Shown piece after piece: positions 22,765-30,360 of a DNA stretch of 37,469 nucleotides. The stretch is from positions 1-37,469 of the forward strand of contig PZPC01000049.1 of NCBI GenBank assembly GCA_003045895.1, in the 5' to 3' direction. The stretch is from Bacteroidota bacterium. Lineage in GTDB: Bacteria; Bacteroidota; Bacteroidia; Chitinophagales; Saprospiraceae. The notes under the pieces were generated by a model, which worked only from the letters and a program-made list of their open reading frames with translations, was not told the DNA's origin and searched no databases. Position numbers and translations under genes: made by a program. Every line of letters starts with the position of its first letter. The first letter of the stretch is position 1.

Positions 22765-25605
22765 TTATTCCACGACGATGCGCCGGGTCTCCAGGAAGTC
22801 GGCGCTGCTAATTTGGAGCAGGTAGACTCCCGCCGGAAGCTGGCTCACCGAAAGGGTGACGGTGCCGTTGGAAAGCGCGGTGCTAAGTGGCGGCAGCACC
22901 ACCTGACCGTGCAGGTTGAGCAGGATGATGTTCGCTTCCAGCTCCTGCTGGCCCGAGTAGGCAAGGGTCAGTTGGTCGTGTACGGGGTTGGGGAAAATTT
23001 TCCAGGAAGCCGTCGCTTGCCAGGTCACAGACCGAATGGCGGAGTAACTAAAAGTGCCCCCGTGGTCTTCTTGTCGCAACCGGTAGTAGAGTTGGGTATT
23101 GCCCGCGGGCAGGTCGGTGTCCAAAAAATCGTAGTGCATAGGGGTGCTGCTTTCGGTTTGGCCCGCCACCCAACCCACCGGCAGGAAGTTGCGGCCATCG
23201 GTACTGCGTTCTACCGTAAATCCGGCATTATCCGTTTCGGCGGCCGTTGACCAGGTAAGCTGAACGCCTGCTGGCACGGCGCCTGCTTCAAAGGAAAGCC
23301 AGCTAACCGGCAGCACAGCCTGGGCGGCACAACTGCCAACGGCAATGTGGTCGAGGTACCAGCCGTCCCAGCCATCACAGCCATCGGTGCCCATTTCCCA
23401 GCGGAGCCGGATCACATCGCCAGGGTCAATGCCCAGCACCGACAAGTCAATTTGGGTGGTTCCCCAGGTACTGCTCACCGAATTGGGGTTAGCGCCCGAA
23501 AAGACCCATTCGCCCGCCAGCGGATTGTCGGTTTGGCCCACCATGGGCAAAGCCATGGGGTAGGGATTGAACAGGAATGCCGAAGGAGGGAGTTTTATCC
23601 AATTGCCGCCGTTGCGCTGCACCTTGAGGTTGCCGCCGTCCCGTCCTTTTTCCAGCGAAAAATAGTGGTCAAAAGACAAATAGATCCGGCCAGTAACCGT
23701 GTAGGGTACCGCGATCGGCGGACTCAGCAGCCGCAGGACACCATTGTTCAGGGCGGTGTCACAATGACCCAGGGGTAGATTCGGTGCGTAAATGCCCGTT
23801 CCCGCCCGGCCTTGCGGAAGCTGGTCGGTGAGTGTCCAGCGGCGGGTCACCCACTTGTCGGGGTGGGCAATGTATTCCGTGGTGGTCCAGGCGTCGCTAT
23901 TGCTTTCGAAATCTTCCGTAAAAAATGGCGCAAAGGCCAGCTCCGTCGCGGAGCACAGGTCGGGCGCATCGGGTTGTAGTGCGCGGCCAAAATTGGGGCA
24001 GGGCGGCGCATTCAACCGCAGTTCGGTAGCGGCCAGCACCTGCACAAGGGCCAGGCTATCGGCGGCCGTAAGCTGTTCTCCCGACGAGCCTGCCGGGGCA
24101 TCCTGCAAGGTGAGTGCCAGCAGGTCGACGTGGCGCAAATCGACATAAGCCGCTTCGAGGGCATCAGCCAGTGCCGCAAAGTCTGCCGTGCGGCTCAGGT
24201 AATAGGCCTGGGCCTGCCAAAACAGGTGGGCCGCCTTGGTGAGGCCAATGCCCGTGATGCGGTAGCCATTGTATTCGCCGCCGTCGACCAGCAGGGCGTA
24301 AGCGTGATTGACAATGCCCGAGTTGGTGTGTACCCCACCAAAATCAGCGCTCCCGCAATGGTACAAACTATCGCTGGTTTTGCCTGGATCGGCGTAACAG
24401 TTGGGGTTCCACATGTCCCGCAACGGCGCGGACAGGATGGCTGCGTCTTCGGCAATTTTCCAGCGCAGGCTGTTGTCACAAGTTGTGCGCAGCGCATTGG
24501 CGTCGGGTGCATCGTTGAGCAAATCGATGGTCTCTCCCCAAATATCCGAATAGGCTTCGTTGATGGCGCCAGCCTGCCAGGCGTAAAGGAGCTTGCTGGT
24601 ATGATCGGTATAGGCATGGCTCCATTCGTGGGCCACGACGTCGTCGGTGCTGATTCCGGCACAAAATTGGGTGGCATAACCATTCCACCGGGCATTCGGA
24701 CAAACCATATTGGTGGCGTCATCGATTACCCGCATGGTCCCGTCCTGGTTGTCGTAAGACCGCCATTGGAAAGTGTGCAGGAAAAAATTATAGGTCGCCT
24801 CGGTCGTGGTTAGCTGCTGCTCTTGGCTGGCAGAGAGGTTGGCCGGTACCGGATCCGGGTCGGACCAGAGCAGATTGTCCAGGTTGCGGCTGTACAGTTC
24901 GCGTTTGAGCAGGGTGCAGGCACGGGGAAACCGCTCGACCAGTTGTCCGGTATGGGCATCAATGAAGAACTGCTCGGCCATGTCCTCCTGGTTGGTAAGT
25001 TCCAGGGCGTAGACCAGCCGGGCCGTTCCCGGTAGTCCGGCGACCAATCCCTCCTGAAAAATGGTTAACTCGTTGCTGAGAACCCGCAGGCTGCTTTCTA
25101 CCAAACCGGGGTATTGCTTGCGCAAAAACTGAGAACCCCGCTCCAGCGCTTCGGCGGCCGACCTGGTTGGCTGGGTACGCCCTTCAATACGCGGAATGAC
25201 CACCCCGCTGACCCCCAATAAACCACCCGCAGGATTGAAATGAAAAAGGAGGTGCCCGTCAAAAACGGGAACACCCTGGTAGAATTGGGAAAGCTTAAGG
25301 TGCTGGTTGCCCGCCAGGTCCACTTGTTCTTCGGTGAGGAGGAAGGCATGAGCCGGGGATTTTATCCCGAAAGCAGCACCAAACGCGGCGAGAAAATGCT
25401 GGGTTTTTTGTAGGGGAGTCGTTCCGGCCACGACCAGTGCCGGTGACCAGCGCAGGCTGGCCAGGTTTTGGGTGCCAGTGGCGTAGCGCAACCAGACAGG
25501 GGCCGTAGCCTGCAAGCGAACCAATGCCTCCGCCTCCGTCGATTGTAACCAGACCTGCTGCTGGATGCCTAGCAACAGGAACAGCATGAGCACGCACCTT
25601 TTCAT
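22765..25605 (-). CDS. Secreted M4 metallopeptidase with MAM/FN3-like and T9SS domains
   Basis: This 946-residue protein starts with a signal peptide (about 1-21, MKRCVLMLFLLLGIQQQVWLQ). An FTP/PepSY-like propeptide runs to about 225. The catalytic M4 domain has HEWSH at 326-330 and the third zinc ligand Glu350 in GAINEAYSD. FGGVHTNSGIVNHAYALL carries the active-site histidine. After the M4 C-terminal helical domain come a jelly-roll region (about 555-745, EDFESNSDAW to GWYLDHIAVG) and an FN3-like strand set (WLSFEAGAVPAGVQLTWSTAAETDNAGFTVERS). A standard T9SS type A sorting domain (WKIFPNPVHDQLTLAYSG..LPAGVYLLQI) closes the protein. It is a second secreted endopeptidase alongside the one at 13717-16815, with different substrate-targeting domains. 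Confidence 0.93.
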   Translation of the reverse strand: MKRCVLMLFLLLGIQQQVWLQSTEAEALVRLQATAPVWLRYATGTQNLASLRWSPALVVAGTTPLQKTQHFLAAFGAAFGIKSPAHAFLLTEEQVDLAGNQHLKLSQFYQGVPVFDGHLLFHFNPAGGLLGVSGVVIPRIEGRTQPTRSAAEALERGSQFLRKQYPGLVESSLRVLSNELTIFQEGLVAGLPGTARLVYALELTNQEDMAEQFFIDAHTGQLVERFPRACTLLKRELYSRNLDNLLWSDPDPVPANLSASQEQQLTTTEATYNFFLHTFQWRSYDNQDGTMRVIDDATNMVCPNARWNGYATQFCAGISTDDVVAHEWSHAYTDHTSKLLYAWQAGAINEAYSDIWGETIDLLNDAPDANALRTTCDNSLRWKIAEDAAILSAPLRDMWNPNCYADPGKTSDSLYHCGSADFGGVHTNSGIVNHAYALLVDGGEYNGYRITGIGLTKAAHLFWQAQAYYLSRTADFAALADALEAAYVDLRHVDLLALTLQDAPAGSSGEQLTAADSLALVQVLAATELRLNAPPCPNFGRALQPDAPDLCSATELAFAPFFTEDFESNSDAWTTTEYIAHPDKWVTRRWTLTDQLPQGRAGTGIYAPNLPLGHCDTALNNGVLRLLSPPIAVPYTVTGRIYLSFDHYFSLEKGRDGGNLKVQRNGGNWIKLPPSAFLFNPYPMALPMVGQTDNPLAGEWVFSGANPNSVSSTWGTTQIDLSVLGIDPGDVIRLRWEMGTDGCDGWDGWYLDHIAVGSCAAQAVLPVSWLSFEAGAVPAGVQLTWSTAAETDNAGFTVERSTDGRNFLPVGWVAGQTESSTPMHYDFLDTDLPAGNTQLYYRLRQEDHGGTFSYSAIRSVTWQATASWKIFPNPVHDQLTLAYSGQQELEANIILLNLHGQVVLPPLSTALSNGTVTLSVSQLPAGVYLLQISSADFLETRRIVVE

Positions 25606-25608
25606 TTT

Positions 25609-25639
25609 CTATCCCGTTTGAAGTCGTATACGGGGATAG
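25609..25639 (-). promoter_or_regulatory. Inverted repeat next to the start codon of the second M4 gene
   Basis: CTATCCC (25609-25615) pairs with GGGATAG (25633-25639) across a 17-base loop that contains the 8-bp palindrome CGTATACG. It ends three bases from the ATG at 25605, so in the mRNA it could fold just before the start codon or serve as an operator. Confidence 0.3.
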
Positions 25640-25765
25640 CAGGCGGGTGTTACAAGTTGAAATAAGTTATTTTAAATAATAATATGTTCAATCGGCGAAA
25701 TAAACGACCCTCCCCGAAAAGCACCGCACGAGGAACAAAACGGGGCTGGAGCAAGGATAGGCGCT

Positions 25766-26908
25766 TTAGGGGGTGGTAACCAATAATCGGTTGGCCAGTA
25801 TCCGGTTCCCTTTTTCGTCGCGTAAAACGTAAATATAAATACCCTTTTGCAATTGCATGACATTGACCTTGTCCAGGAGGTAGCCATCAATATAGTACTG
25901 CTTCGACCATACCGGGCGGCCCACCAGGTTGTACAATTCCAGGTAGTAATTGCCGGCGGGTAAATTTGTGAATTCAAAGCGGGCGTAGATGAGCGCCGGG
26001 TTGGGGTATACGTAAACCCGGGGTTGGGCACGATTGAGTTCGCGTACACTATTGACGATGTTATTGGACTTGTATTCGACCGAAACCACTTCGTTGCCCA
26101 TGCTATTGGTCGTGATGACGGCAATGGGTTCTTTGGCTTCGTCGCTCCAGAACGAGTAGGTCACCAGGGTGTCGACGCCCAGTTGATCGATGGGCAACGC
26201 GGCCAGGGCGAGGTCCGTAATATCGGTCCAGGGGAAAGAGCCCACTTTAGCGTCGAGGCGAACCTCGCGGTATTCGGTGCGTTTTTCCCGCAGCACGTCG
26301 TATACGCCGCCCGGAATCGTGAGGGTACCCCAACCATCCACCAGGTCGGTGCGGGTCGTGTTTACGCGCACGCGGATAGAATCGGGGGTAATGGGTAAAT
26401 TGCCAAACAGGTTGCCGGGAATATCCTGGGTGGCCACGGCCAGGGTGAGGGCCGATTGGTGGTTGCGCAAGTCGAAAAAGGCCAGTGGTGCCCAGCGTTC
26501 CACGTAAGGTGGGTCAAAAGGGGCATTAATTTGCAATCCCTGCATCAGCGGATCGGTGCCGGCGTAACCCACGATCGCAAAAGAAGTGCTGTTGCCCACG
26601 TAGTAACCTTCGCCGCCGCCTGCCTGTTCGAGCAGCGCGGTAGCACCGGGATAACTACCGGAAACTTCCCCTTCGGCAGGGTCTCTGACGATCCGTTCCT
26701 GGGTAAATCCACTCTGCAGCGACGAGAAATTCCAACTTTGGTTCCCCCCCGGTGCCGTCAGCACAATACCCACCGGCGCATTGTCGACGGCGGTTCGCAG
26801 GGTATCACCCACTGCAGGGAAGTAATCGGCACTGGTTAGGATGAGTTGTCCGTGCAGGCTCGTCGCGAGAAAAAGGACACTTGTGATAAAGAGTAAGGTC
26901 TGTTTCAT
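25766..26908 (-). CDS. T9SS-secreted protein of unknown function
   Basis: ATG 26908 starts a signal peptide (MKQTLLFITSVLFLATSLHG) and gives 380 residues; the frame is open for 97 more codons but only as noncoding sequence. The central region (about 25-290) is beta-rich with GGNQSWNFSSLQSGFTQERIV and PGGVYDVLREKRTEYREV, a pattern I have seen only in uncharacterised Bacteroidota secreted proteins. The final 80 residues are a clear T9SS sorting domain: VYVYPNPALIYARFEFTNLPAGNYYLELYNLVGRPVW..LQKGIYIYVLRDEKGNRI. It should be delivered to the cell surface. No catalytic motif is visible. Confidence 0.88.
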   Translation of the reverse strand: MKQTLLFITSVLFLATSLHGQLILTSADYFPAVGDTLRTAVDNAPVGIVLTAPGGNQSWNFSSLQSGFTQERIVRDPAEGEVSGSYPGATALLEQAGGGEGYYVGNSTSFAIVGYAGTDPLMQGLQINAPFDPPYVERWAPLAFFDLRNHQSALTLAVATQDIPGNLFGNLPITPDSIRVRVNTTRTDLVDGWGTLTIPGGVYDVLREKRTEYREVRLDAKVGSFPWTDITDLALAALPIDQLGVDTLVTYSFWSDEAKEPIAVITTNSMGNEVVSVEYKSNNIVNSVRELNRAQPRVYVYPNPALIYARFEFTNLPAGNYYLELYNLVGRPVWSKQYYIDGYLLDKVNVMQLQKGIYIYVLRDEKGNRILANRLLVTTP

Positions 26909-26937
26909 AATCAACTTGTTCTTGGGAGACGTGTAAT

Positions 26938-26945
26938 CAAAGATA
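26938..26945 (-). promoter_or_regulatory. -7 promoter element for the T9SS cargo gene
   Basis: TATCTTTG on the - strand, an exact TAnnTTTG, lies 29 bp upstream of ATG 26908. The -33 region has no clear TTG; instead a 23-bp hairpin occupies 26958-26980. Confidence 0.5.
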
Positions 26946-26957
26946 AGTTTTTTGTGG

Positions 26958-26980
26958 CAGTGGTGCACGATGCGCCACTG
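26958..26980. repeat. Hairpin between oligopeptidase stop and T9SS cargo promoter
   Basis: CAGTGG to CCACTG with a 10-bp stem including one G-T pair and a three-base loop. It sits 14 bp after the M3 stop codon on the - strand and 12 bp before the TATCTTTG element. No T tract follows, so it may be a factor-dependent terminator or an operator. Confidence 0.5.
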
Positions 26981-26994
26981 ACAATAACATAACT

Positions 26995-28704
26995 TTAGGA
27001 TATGGGTGCCTGATCCAGCCAATCGGCAACGACCTGGGCTAATTGTTCCATACAACCGGGTGCAAAAGGAGACTCCAGGTTGGCCTGTTCCACCAGTTTC
27101 AGGAAGGAGGCACTGCCGCCCGCCTGGCAGAGGCGCACGTAGTCGGTCCAGGCAGCGGAGTGGTCTTTCCGGTCTTTGGCCCAAAACTGGAAGGCACAAA
27201 TTTGGGCCAACGTGTAGTCTATGTAGTAAAAGGGCATGCCGAAGATATGGGTTTGCCGCTGCCAGAAACCACCAGCTTCCAGCAGGGGATGGCCATCATA
27301 CTGGCGTTGGGGCAGGTATTTTTGCTCGATCTCCCGCCAGGCCTGGTTGCGTGCTGCTGGTGTGGCCGTAGGGTGGGCATAAACGAAGTGTTGAAACTCA
27401 TCCACCGCCACCCCGTAGGGCAGAAAGTAAATGGCGCCGCTCAGGTGGCCAAACCGGTAGCGGTCCACGTCTTCGGCGAAAAAGCGATCCATCCAGGGCC
27501 AGGTGAAAAACTCCATGCTCATGGAGTGGATCTCACAGGCTTCGAAGGTGGGCCAGTTGTATTCACTGATGGCCAGGTCGCGGCTGGAGTACACCTGGAA
27601 AGCGTGGCCTGCTTCGTGGGTCAGCACGTCGATATCGCCACTGGTGCCGTTGAAGTTGGAAAAAATAAACGGTGCCCGCTCATTGGGGATGAACGTGCAA
27701 TAGCCGCCCGTCGATTTCCCGTCGCGGCTCACCAGGTCCATCAGTTCCCCTTCCAGCATAAAGCGAAAAAAGGCATCGGTCTCCGGCGACAACTTCTGGT
27801 ACATTTGGGTGGCCTGTGCTACGATCCATTCGGGGGTGCCCTTGGGTTGGGGGTTGCCCTGGGGGAAGAGCACGGTCTCGTCGTAATATTGCAGGCTGTC
27901 CAGCCCGAGGCGCCCGGCCTGACGGGCGTAGAGGCGCTCCGCTACCGGCACGATATGTTGGCGAATCTGCTCGCGGTAAAAAGCCACGTCGTCGGCGTTG
28001 TAGTCGGTGCGCAACATGCGGGCGTAGCCGAGTTCGATAAAATTGTCGAAGCCCAGTTTCCGGGCTATTTGGTGGCGCACTTTTACGAGCTGGTCAAAGA
28101 TGGATTCGATCTCTTGCTGCTGTTTGGCCATCCAGTCCCACTTGGCTTTGGCGGCGGCGGCCCGCACCTTGCGGTCGGGGTCCTGTTCGCGGGGCAGAAT
28201 AGACGACAGGTTGTAGATTTCGCTTTCGAAGGGAATCTGCGCCGTGGCTTTGAGTTTGTTGTAGCTGCTCGACAAACGGTTCTCTTCCTGGAGGTCTTCG
28301 ATAATTTCCGGGCTGAATGTTTTCAGGCTCAGTTCCGCGATAGCGAACAACTGGTGGCCGTGGCGCTGCTCCAATGCTTCCCGGAAAGGCGAGGCCAGCA
28401 GGGCGTGGTAGAAATTGGATTTCAACGCTTCGAAGACCGGCATTTGTTCGTCGAAGTAATTGTTTTCGGCTTCGTAAAAAGCATCGCGGGTATCCGCACT
28501 GTGGCGGATATAGGACAGGTTGTACATGGTCTGAAAGTCGGCCCGCAATTGGTAGAGGGCAACCAATGCAACCTCGGCATCCGCTAAGACTTTAGCCGAA
28601 CTAAAGGCGTGCAGGCTAGCGGCGAATTGCTCGCTCAGCGCCGGAAAATCGGGGCGTTCGTAGCGGAAATCGGAGAAGGTCGGAGTCGTGGTATTGGTTG
28701 TCAT
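26995..28704 (-). CDS. M3 family oligoendopeptidase
   Basis: This 569-residue zinc peptidase of the oligoendopeptidase F/thimet type has motif HEAGH at 363-367 (LTHEAGHAFQVYSSR), with the third ligand Glu expected in the following EACEIHSMSMEFF segment. There is no signal peptide, so it should act in the cytoplasm on short peptides, fitting downstream processing of products from the secreted M4 enzymes. The helical N-terminal domain (FPALSEQFAASLHAFSSAKVLADAEVALVALYQLRADFQTMYNLSYIRHSADTRD) is typical. Length matches the pepF/M3 branch found in Bacteroidota. Confidence 0.93.
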   Translation of the reverse strand: MTTNTTTPTFSDFRYERPDFPALSEQFAASLHAFSSAKVLADAEVALVALYQLRADFQTMYNLSYIRHSADTRDAFYEAENNYFDEQMPVFEALKSNFYHALLASPFREALEQRHGHQLFAIAELSLKTFSPEIIEDLQEENRLSSSYNKLKATAQIPFESEIYNLSSILPREQDPDRKVRAAAAKAKWDWMAKQQQEIESIFDQLVKVRHQIARKLGFDNFIELGYARMLRTDYNADDVAFYREQIRQHIVPVAERLYARQAGRLGLDSLQYYDETVLFPQGNPQPKGTPEWIVAQATQMYQKLSPETDAFFRFMLEGELMDLVSRDGKSTGGYCTFIPNERAPFIFSNFNGTSGDIDVLTHEAGHAFQVYSSRDLAISEYNWPTFEACEIHSMSMEFFTWPWMDRFFAEDVDRYRFGHLSGAIYFLPYGVAVDEFQHFVYAHPTATPAARNQAWREIEQKYLPQRQYDGHPLLEAGGFWQRQTHIFGMPFYYIDYTLAQICAFQFWAKDRKDHSAAWTDYVRLCQAGGSASFLKLVEQANLESPFAPGCMEQLAQVVADWLDQAPIS

Positions 28705-28739
28705 AAGGCGAAAAGAACAGTCAGTGGTATATTAACACA

Positions 28740-28747
28740 CAAAGGTA
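28740..28747 (-). promoter_or_regulatory. -7 promoter element for the M3 oligopeptidase gene
   Basis: TACCTTTG on the - strand is an exact TAnnTTTG match, 35 bp upstream of ATG 28704. No TTG is present at the best -33 spacing. Confidence 0.5.
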
Positions 28748-28855
28748 GTATTATTTGGGTTGTACCGAGGTATCCAAAGTAAAGAATGCCACAGTTGGTG
28801 CCAGGATGAAACCTAGAGCCTGTTTTGGACAACCGCCGGGCATTGCTCCCCCCCC

Positions 28856-29065
28856 AGGGCTGTCGAATCTGGAATTAGATAATATGATCAACAGCGTTTT
28901 CTTCTAAAGTTGGTTCTCGCGCCTGCCACGTCTTCAGCGTTGGCGGCTCGCAGCGAAAGAGCTTGCCACGCTTTTTAGCGTGGGCGGGGGATGGGTTTTC
29001 TTGAATGCGCCATTTCGGATGAAAATTACGATAACGCATTAAATATTTCCAGATTCGACAGCCCT
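28856..29065. mobile_element. MITE-like element with perfect 19-bp terminal inverted repeats
   Basis: The 19-bp sequence at 28856-28874 (AGGGCTGTCGAATCTGGAA) is repeated exactly in inverted orientation at 29047-29065, bounding 210 bp without a gene. Outside each end is a similar direct repeat, TGCTCCCCCC (28844-28853 and 29068-29077). Inside are two similar hairpin units 40 bp apart: TGCCACGTCTTCAGCGTTGG at 28924 and TGCCACGCTTTTTAGCGTGG at 28964; the second forms a perfect 7-bp stem at 28966-28983. This fits a non-autonomous transposon-derived element. No transposase is encoded here, and the mobilising family is unknown. Confidence 0.6.
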
Positions 29066-29076
29066 AATGCTCCCCC

Positions 29077-29144
29077 CAAAAAAAAACGCCCGGCACCTGC
29101 TCACCCACTCCCCAATGTCGGAGCGCGAATGAAGGTGCCGGGCG
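29077..29144 (-). terminator. Rho-independent terminator for the gene at 29198-29710
   Basis: A perfect 12-bp GC-rich stem (CGCCCGGCACCT at 29087-29098 with its complement at 29133-29144) with a 34-base loop is followed on the - strand by a run of nine or more Ts (29086 downward). It lies about 53 bp beyond the stop codon of the - strand gene. Confidence 0.85.
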
Positions 29145-29197
29145 CTATCGGTAAACGCGGGGAGCCGCGTCTAATCCGTATACTGGCAGGGGGGGGT

Positions 29198-29710
29198 CTA
29201 AGATACCTTTACTTTCGTGGGCACCGTACGGAGCCGGTCATTGACCATTTTAGCCCATTGCTGGATCAGCTGCAGTTCGCCAATCAGCTGGAGGTGTTCC
29301 TGGGTGTCGTAAAATGGCAGTACGACCTCGGGCTTTTTGGCATCGATAAAGGAAAAAACCAAATCGAGCTTGTCCGTTACCTTGTTGTTGCCACTCTTGT
29401 TGTCGGTGGTCCGGCTCACGTGGATGATCTTGCAGGATTGCACCTCGGCCAGCGGGATGTATTCGGTTGTCACCTGCTCTTTTCCTTGCTTGAAAAAGAC
29501 CACGGCCTGGTCATTTTCAGTGAGACCTATGGCAAGATCCCCACAGAGGTCCTGCTGAACAATTTTATTGTTGTTGTGCTGGCTGGCGATGTCAGCCAGC
29601 GACTGCAAAATTCTTTTTTCTGCTCTTTTTCTGTTGCGGCTGATTAACCAGAGAGGCAGTACGCAAATAGCTACCAAAACAGCTGCAATGAGGGTTGATC
29701 CCAATTCCAT
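29198..29710 (-). CDS. Membrane-anchored hypothetical protein
   Basis: This 170-residue protein has an N-terminal transmembrane helix (LIAAVLVAICVLPLWLI, about 7-23) followed by the basic stop RNRKRAEKR. A soluble cytoplasmic domain follows, with TENDQAVVFFKQGKEQVTTEYIPLAEVQSCKIIHVSRT, which reads like a PH-like beta-sandwich, and a C-terminal helix (LQLIGELQLIQQWAKMVNDRL). Similar single-pass proteins occur in Bacteroidota without assigned function. Its own terminator follows. No partner is suggested by the neighbours. Confidence 0.75.
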   Translation of the reverse strand: MELGSTLIAAVLVAICVLPLWLISRNRKRAEKRILQSLADIASQHNNNKIVQQDLCGDLAIGLTENDQAVVFFKQGKEQVTTEYIPLAEVQSCKIIHVSRTTDNKSGNNKVTDKLDLVFSFIDAKKPEVVLPFYDTQEHLQLIGELQLIQQWAKMVNDRLRTVPTKVKVS

Positions 29711-29826
29711 GGTGAGGTTGTTTTAAATAAAATAATAATTGGTATTGACGAACAGATCTTGCCCGGCAAAATCTGAAAAAAAAACGACAGGGGCCAGCTA
29801 GTGTGGCCACCAGGACTCGTCGGGGA

Positions 29827-30198
29827 TTACCAAAAATAATGGAAGGGAAAAATGAGGTTGGCTTTCCGGTGTCTGACGGGAAAGTCGCGGGCCAAAGCAG
29901 TATACTGTGAAAATGGACACGTACCTGGTTGTGTCTTCAGGGTGGCGGCTAACCCCGGGCTTTGCAGCTGCTTTCCAGTGCTGGAAGGTGCGGGGTTAAC
30001 GAGCGGATTGACCGACCTTTCGGAGGGGGAGACCGGCAGGAACAGGTGGCAGGTGAAAATGGCTGCACAGTCGTCTTTTACTACCTCGGGTACGTTCGGA
30101 AACGCAGCCTTGGGGGCATCGTAACTGGCCGCACTTATTGCCGCGCAACAAGGTGCAAGCAAAACCACTAAAAGTAAATAGTACAGGCTTTTTTTCAC
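29827..30198 (-). CDS. Small secreted hypothetical protein (GTG start)
   Basis: This 123-residue frame begins with GTG at 30198 and encodes a signal peptide-like leader (MKKSLYYLLLVVLLAPCCAAISA). The mature part has three further cysteines (DDCAAIFTCH and PGTCPF) and ends RHRKANLIFPFHYFW. I recognise no domain. It is divergent from the P-type ATPase gene, so a link to metal handling is possible but speculative. A TATATTTG element at 30203-30210 lies almost on the start codon, implying a leaderless mRNA or chance. A good signal peptide favours a real gene. Confidence 0.5.
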   Translation of the reverse strand: MKKSLYYLLLVVLLAPCCAAISAASYDAPKAAFPNVPEVVKDDCAAIFTCHLFLPVSPSERSVNPLVNPAPSSTGKQLQSPGLAATLKTQPGTCPFSQYTALARDFPVRHRKANLIFPFHYFW

Positions 30199-30360
30199 GT
30201 GGCAAATATACGGATATTGGTATTCATTTGCTGGAATTTTTTCTTTCTTTCTTTTTTGTTCATCCGGCCACCCTACAGGGCCAATTGGTGACTAAGCTCA
30301 TGGCGTAAACTTGACAAAAAGTCCTATCTTTCGGTCCGCTACCTGCGCTAAGAGCGCAAG
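30199..30360. promoter_or_regulatory. Divergent intergenic region upstream of the P-type ATPase
   Basis: This 162-bp region holds an exact -7 match on the - strand (TATATTTG, 30203-30210), a pyrimidine run of TTTC/TTTCTT units at 30236-30260, and TATCTTTC at 30325-30332 on the + strand (one mismatch to TAnnTTTG), 29 bp before the GTG. No -33 element is properly spaced. Confidence 0.4.

Noticed and set aside
27043-28587. 514-codon open frame on the + strand opposite the M3 oligopeptidase
   Set aside because: The M3 frame has clear catalytic motifs and family-wide similarity. The opposite frame has no signal, domain or sensible start context and results from high GC at third positions.
28844-28855. 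Poly-C run as a phase-variation tract
   Set aside because: It is intergenic, not next to a start codon or promoter, and is explained by the repeat flanking the MITE-like element.
28991-29647. 218-codon + strand frame overlapping the terminator and the - strand hypothetical gene
   Set aside because: It spans the edge of the MITE-like element, a poly-A run and a transcription terminator, and is antisense to a better-supported gene with a membrane helix. Composition is not protein-like.
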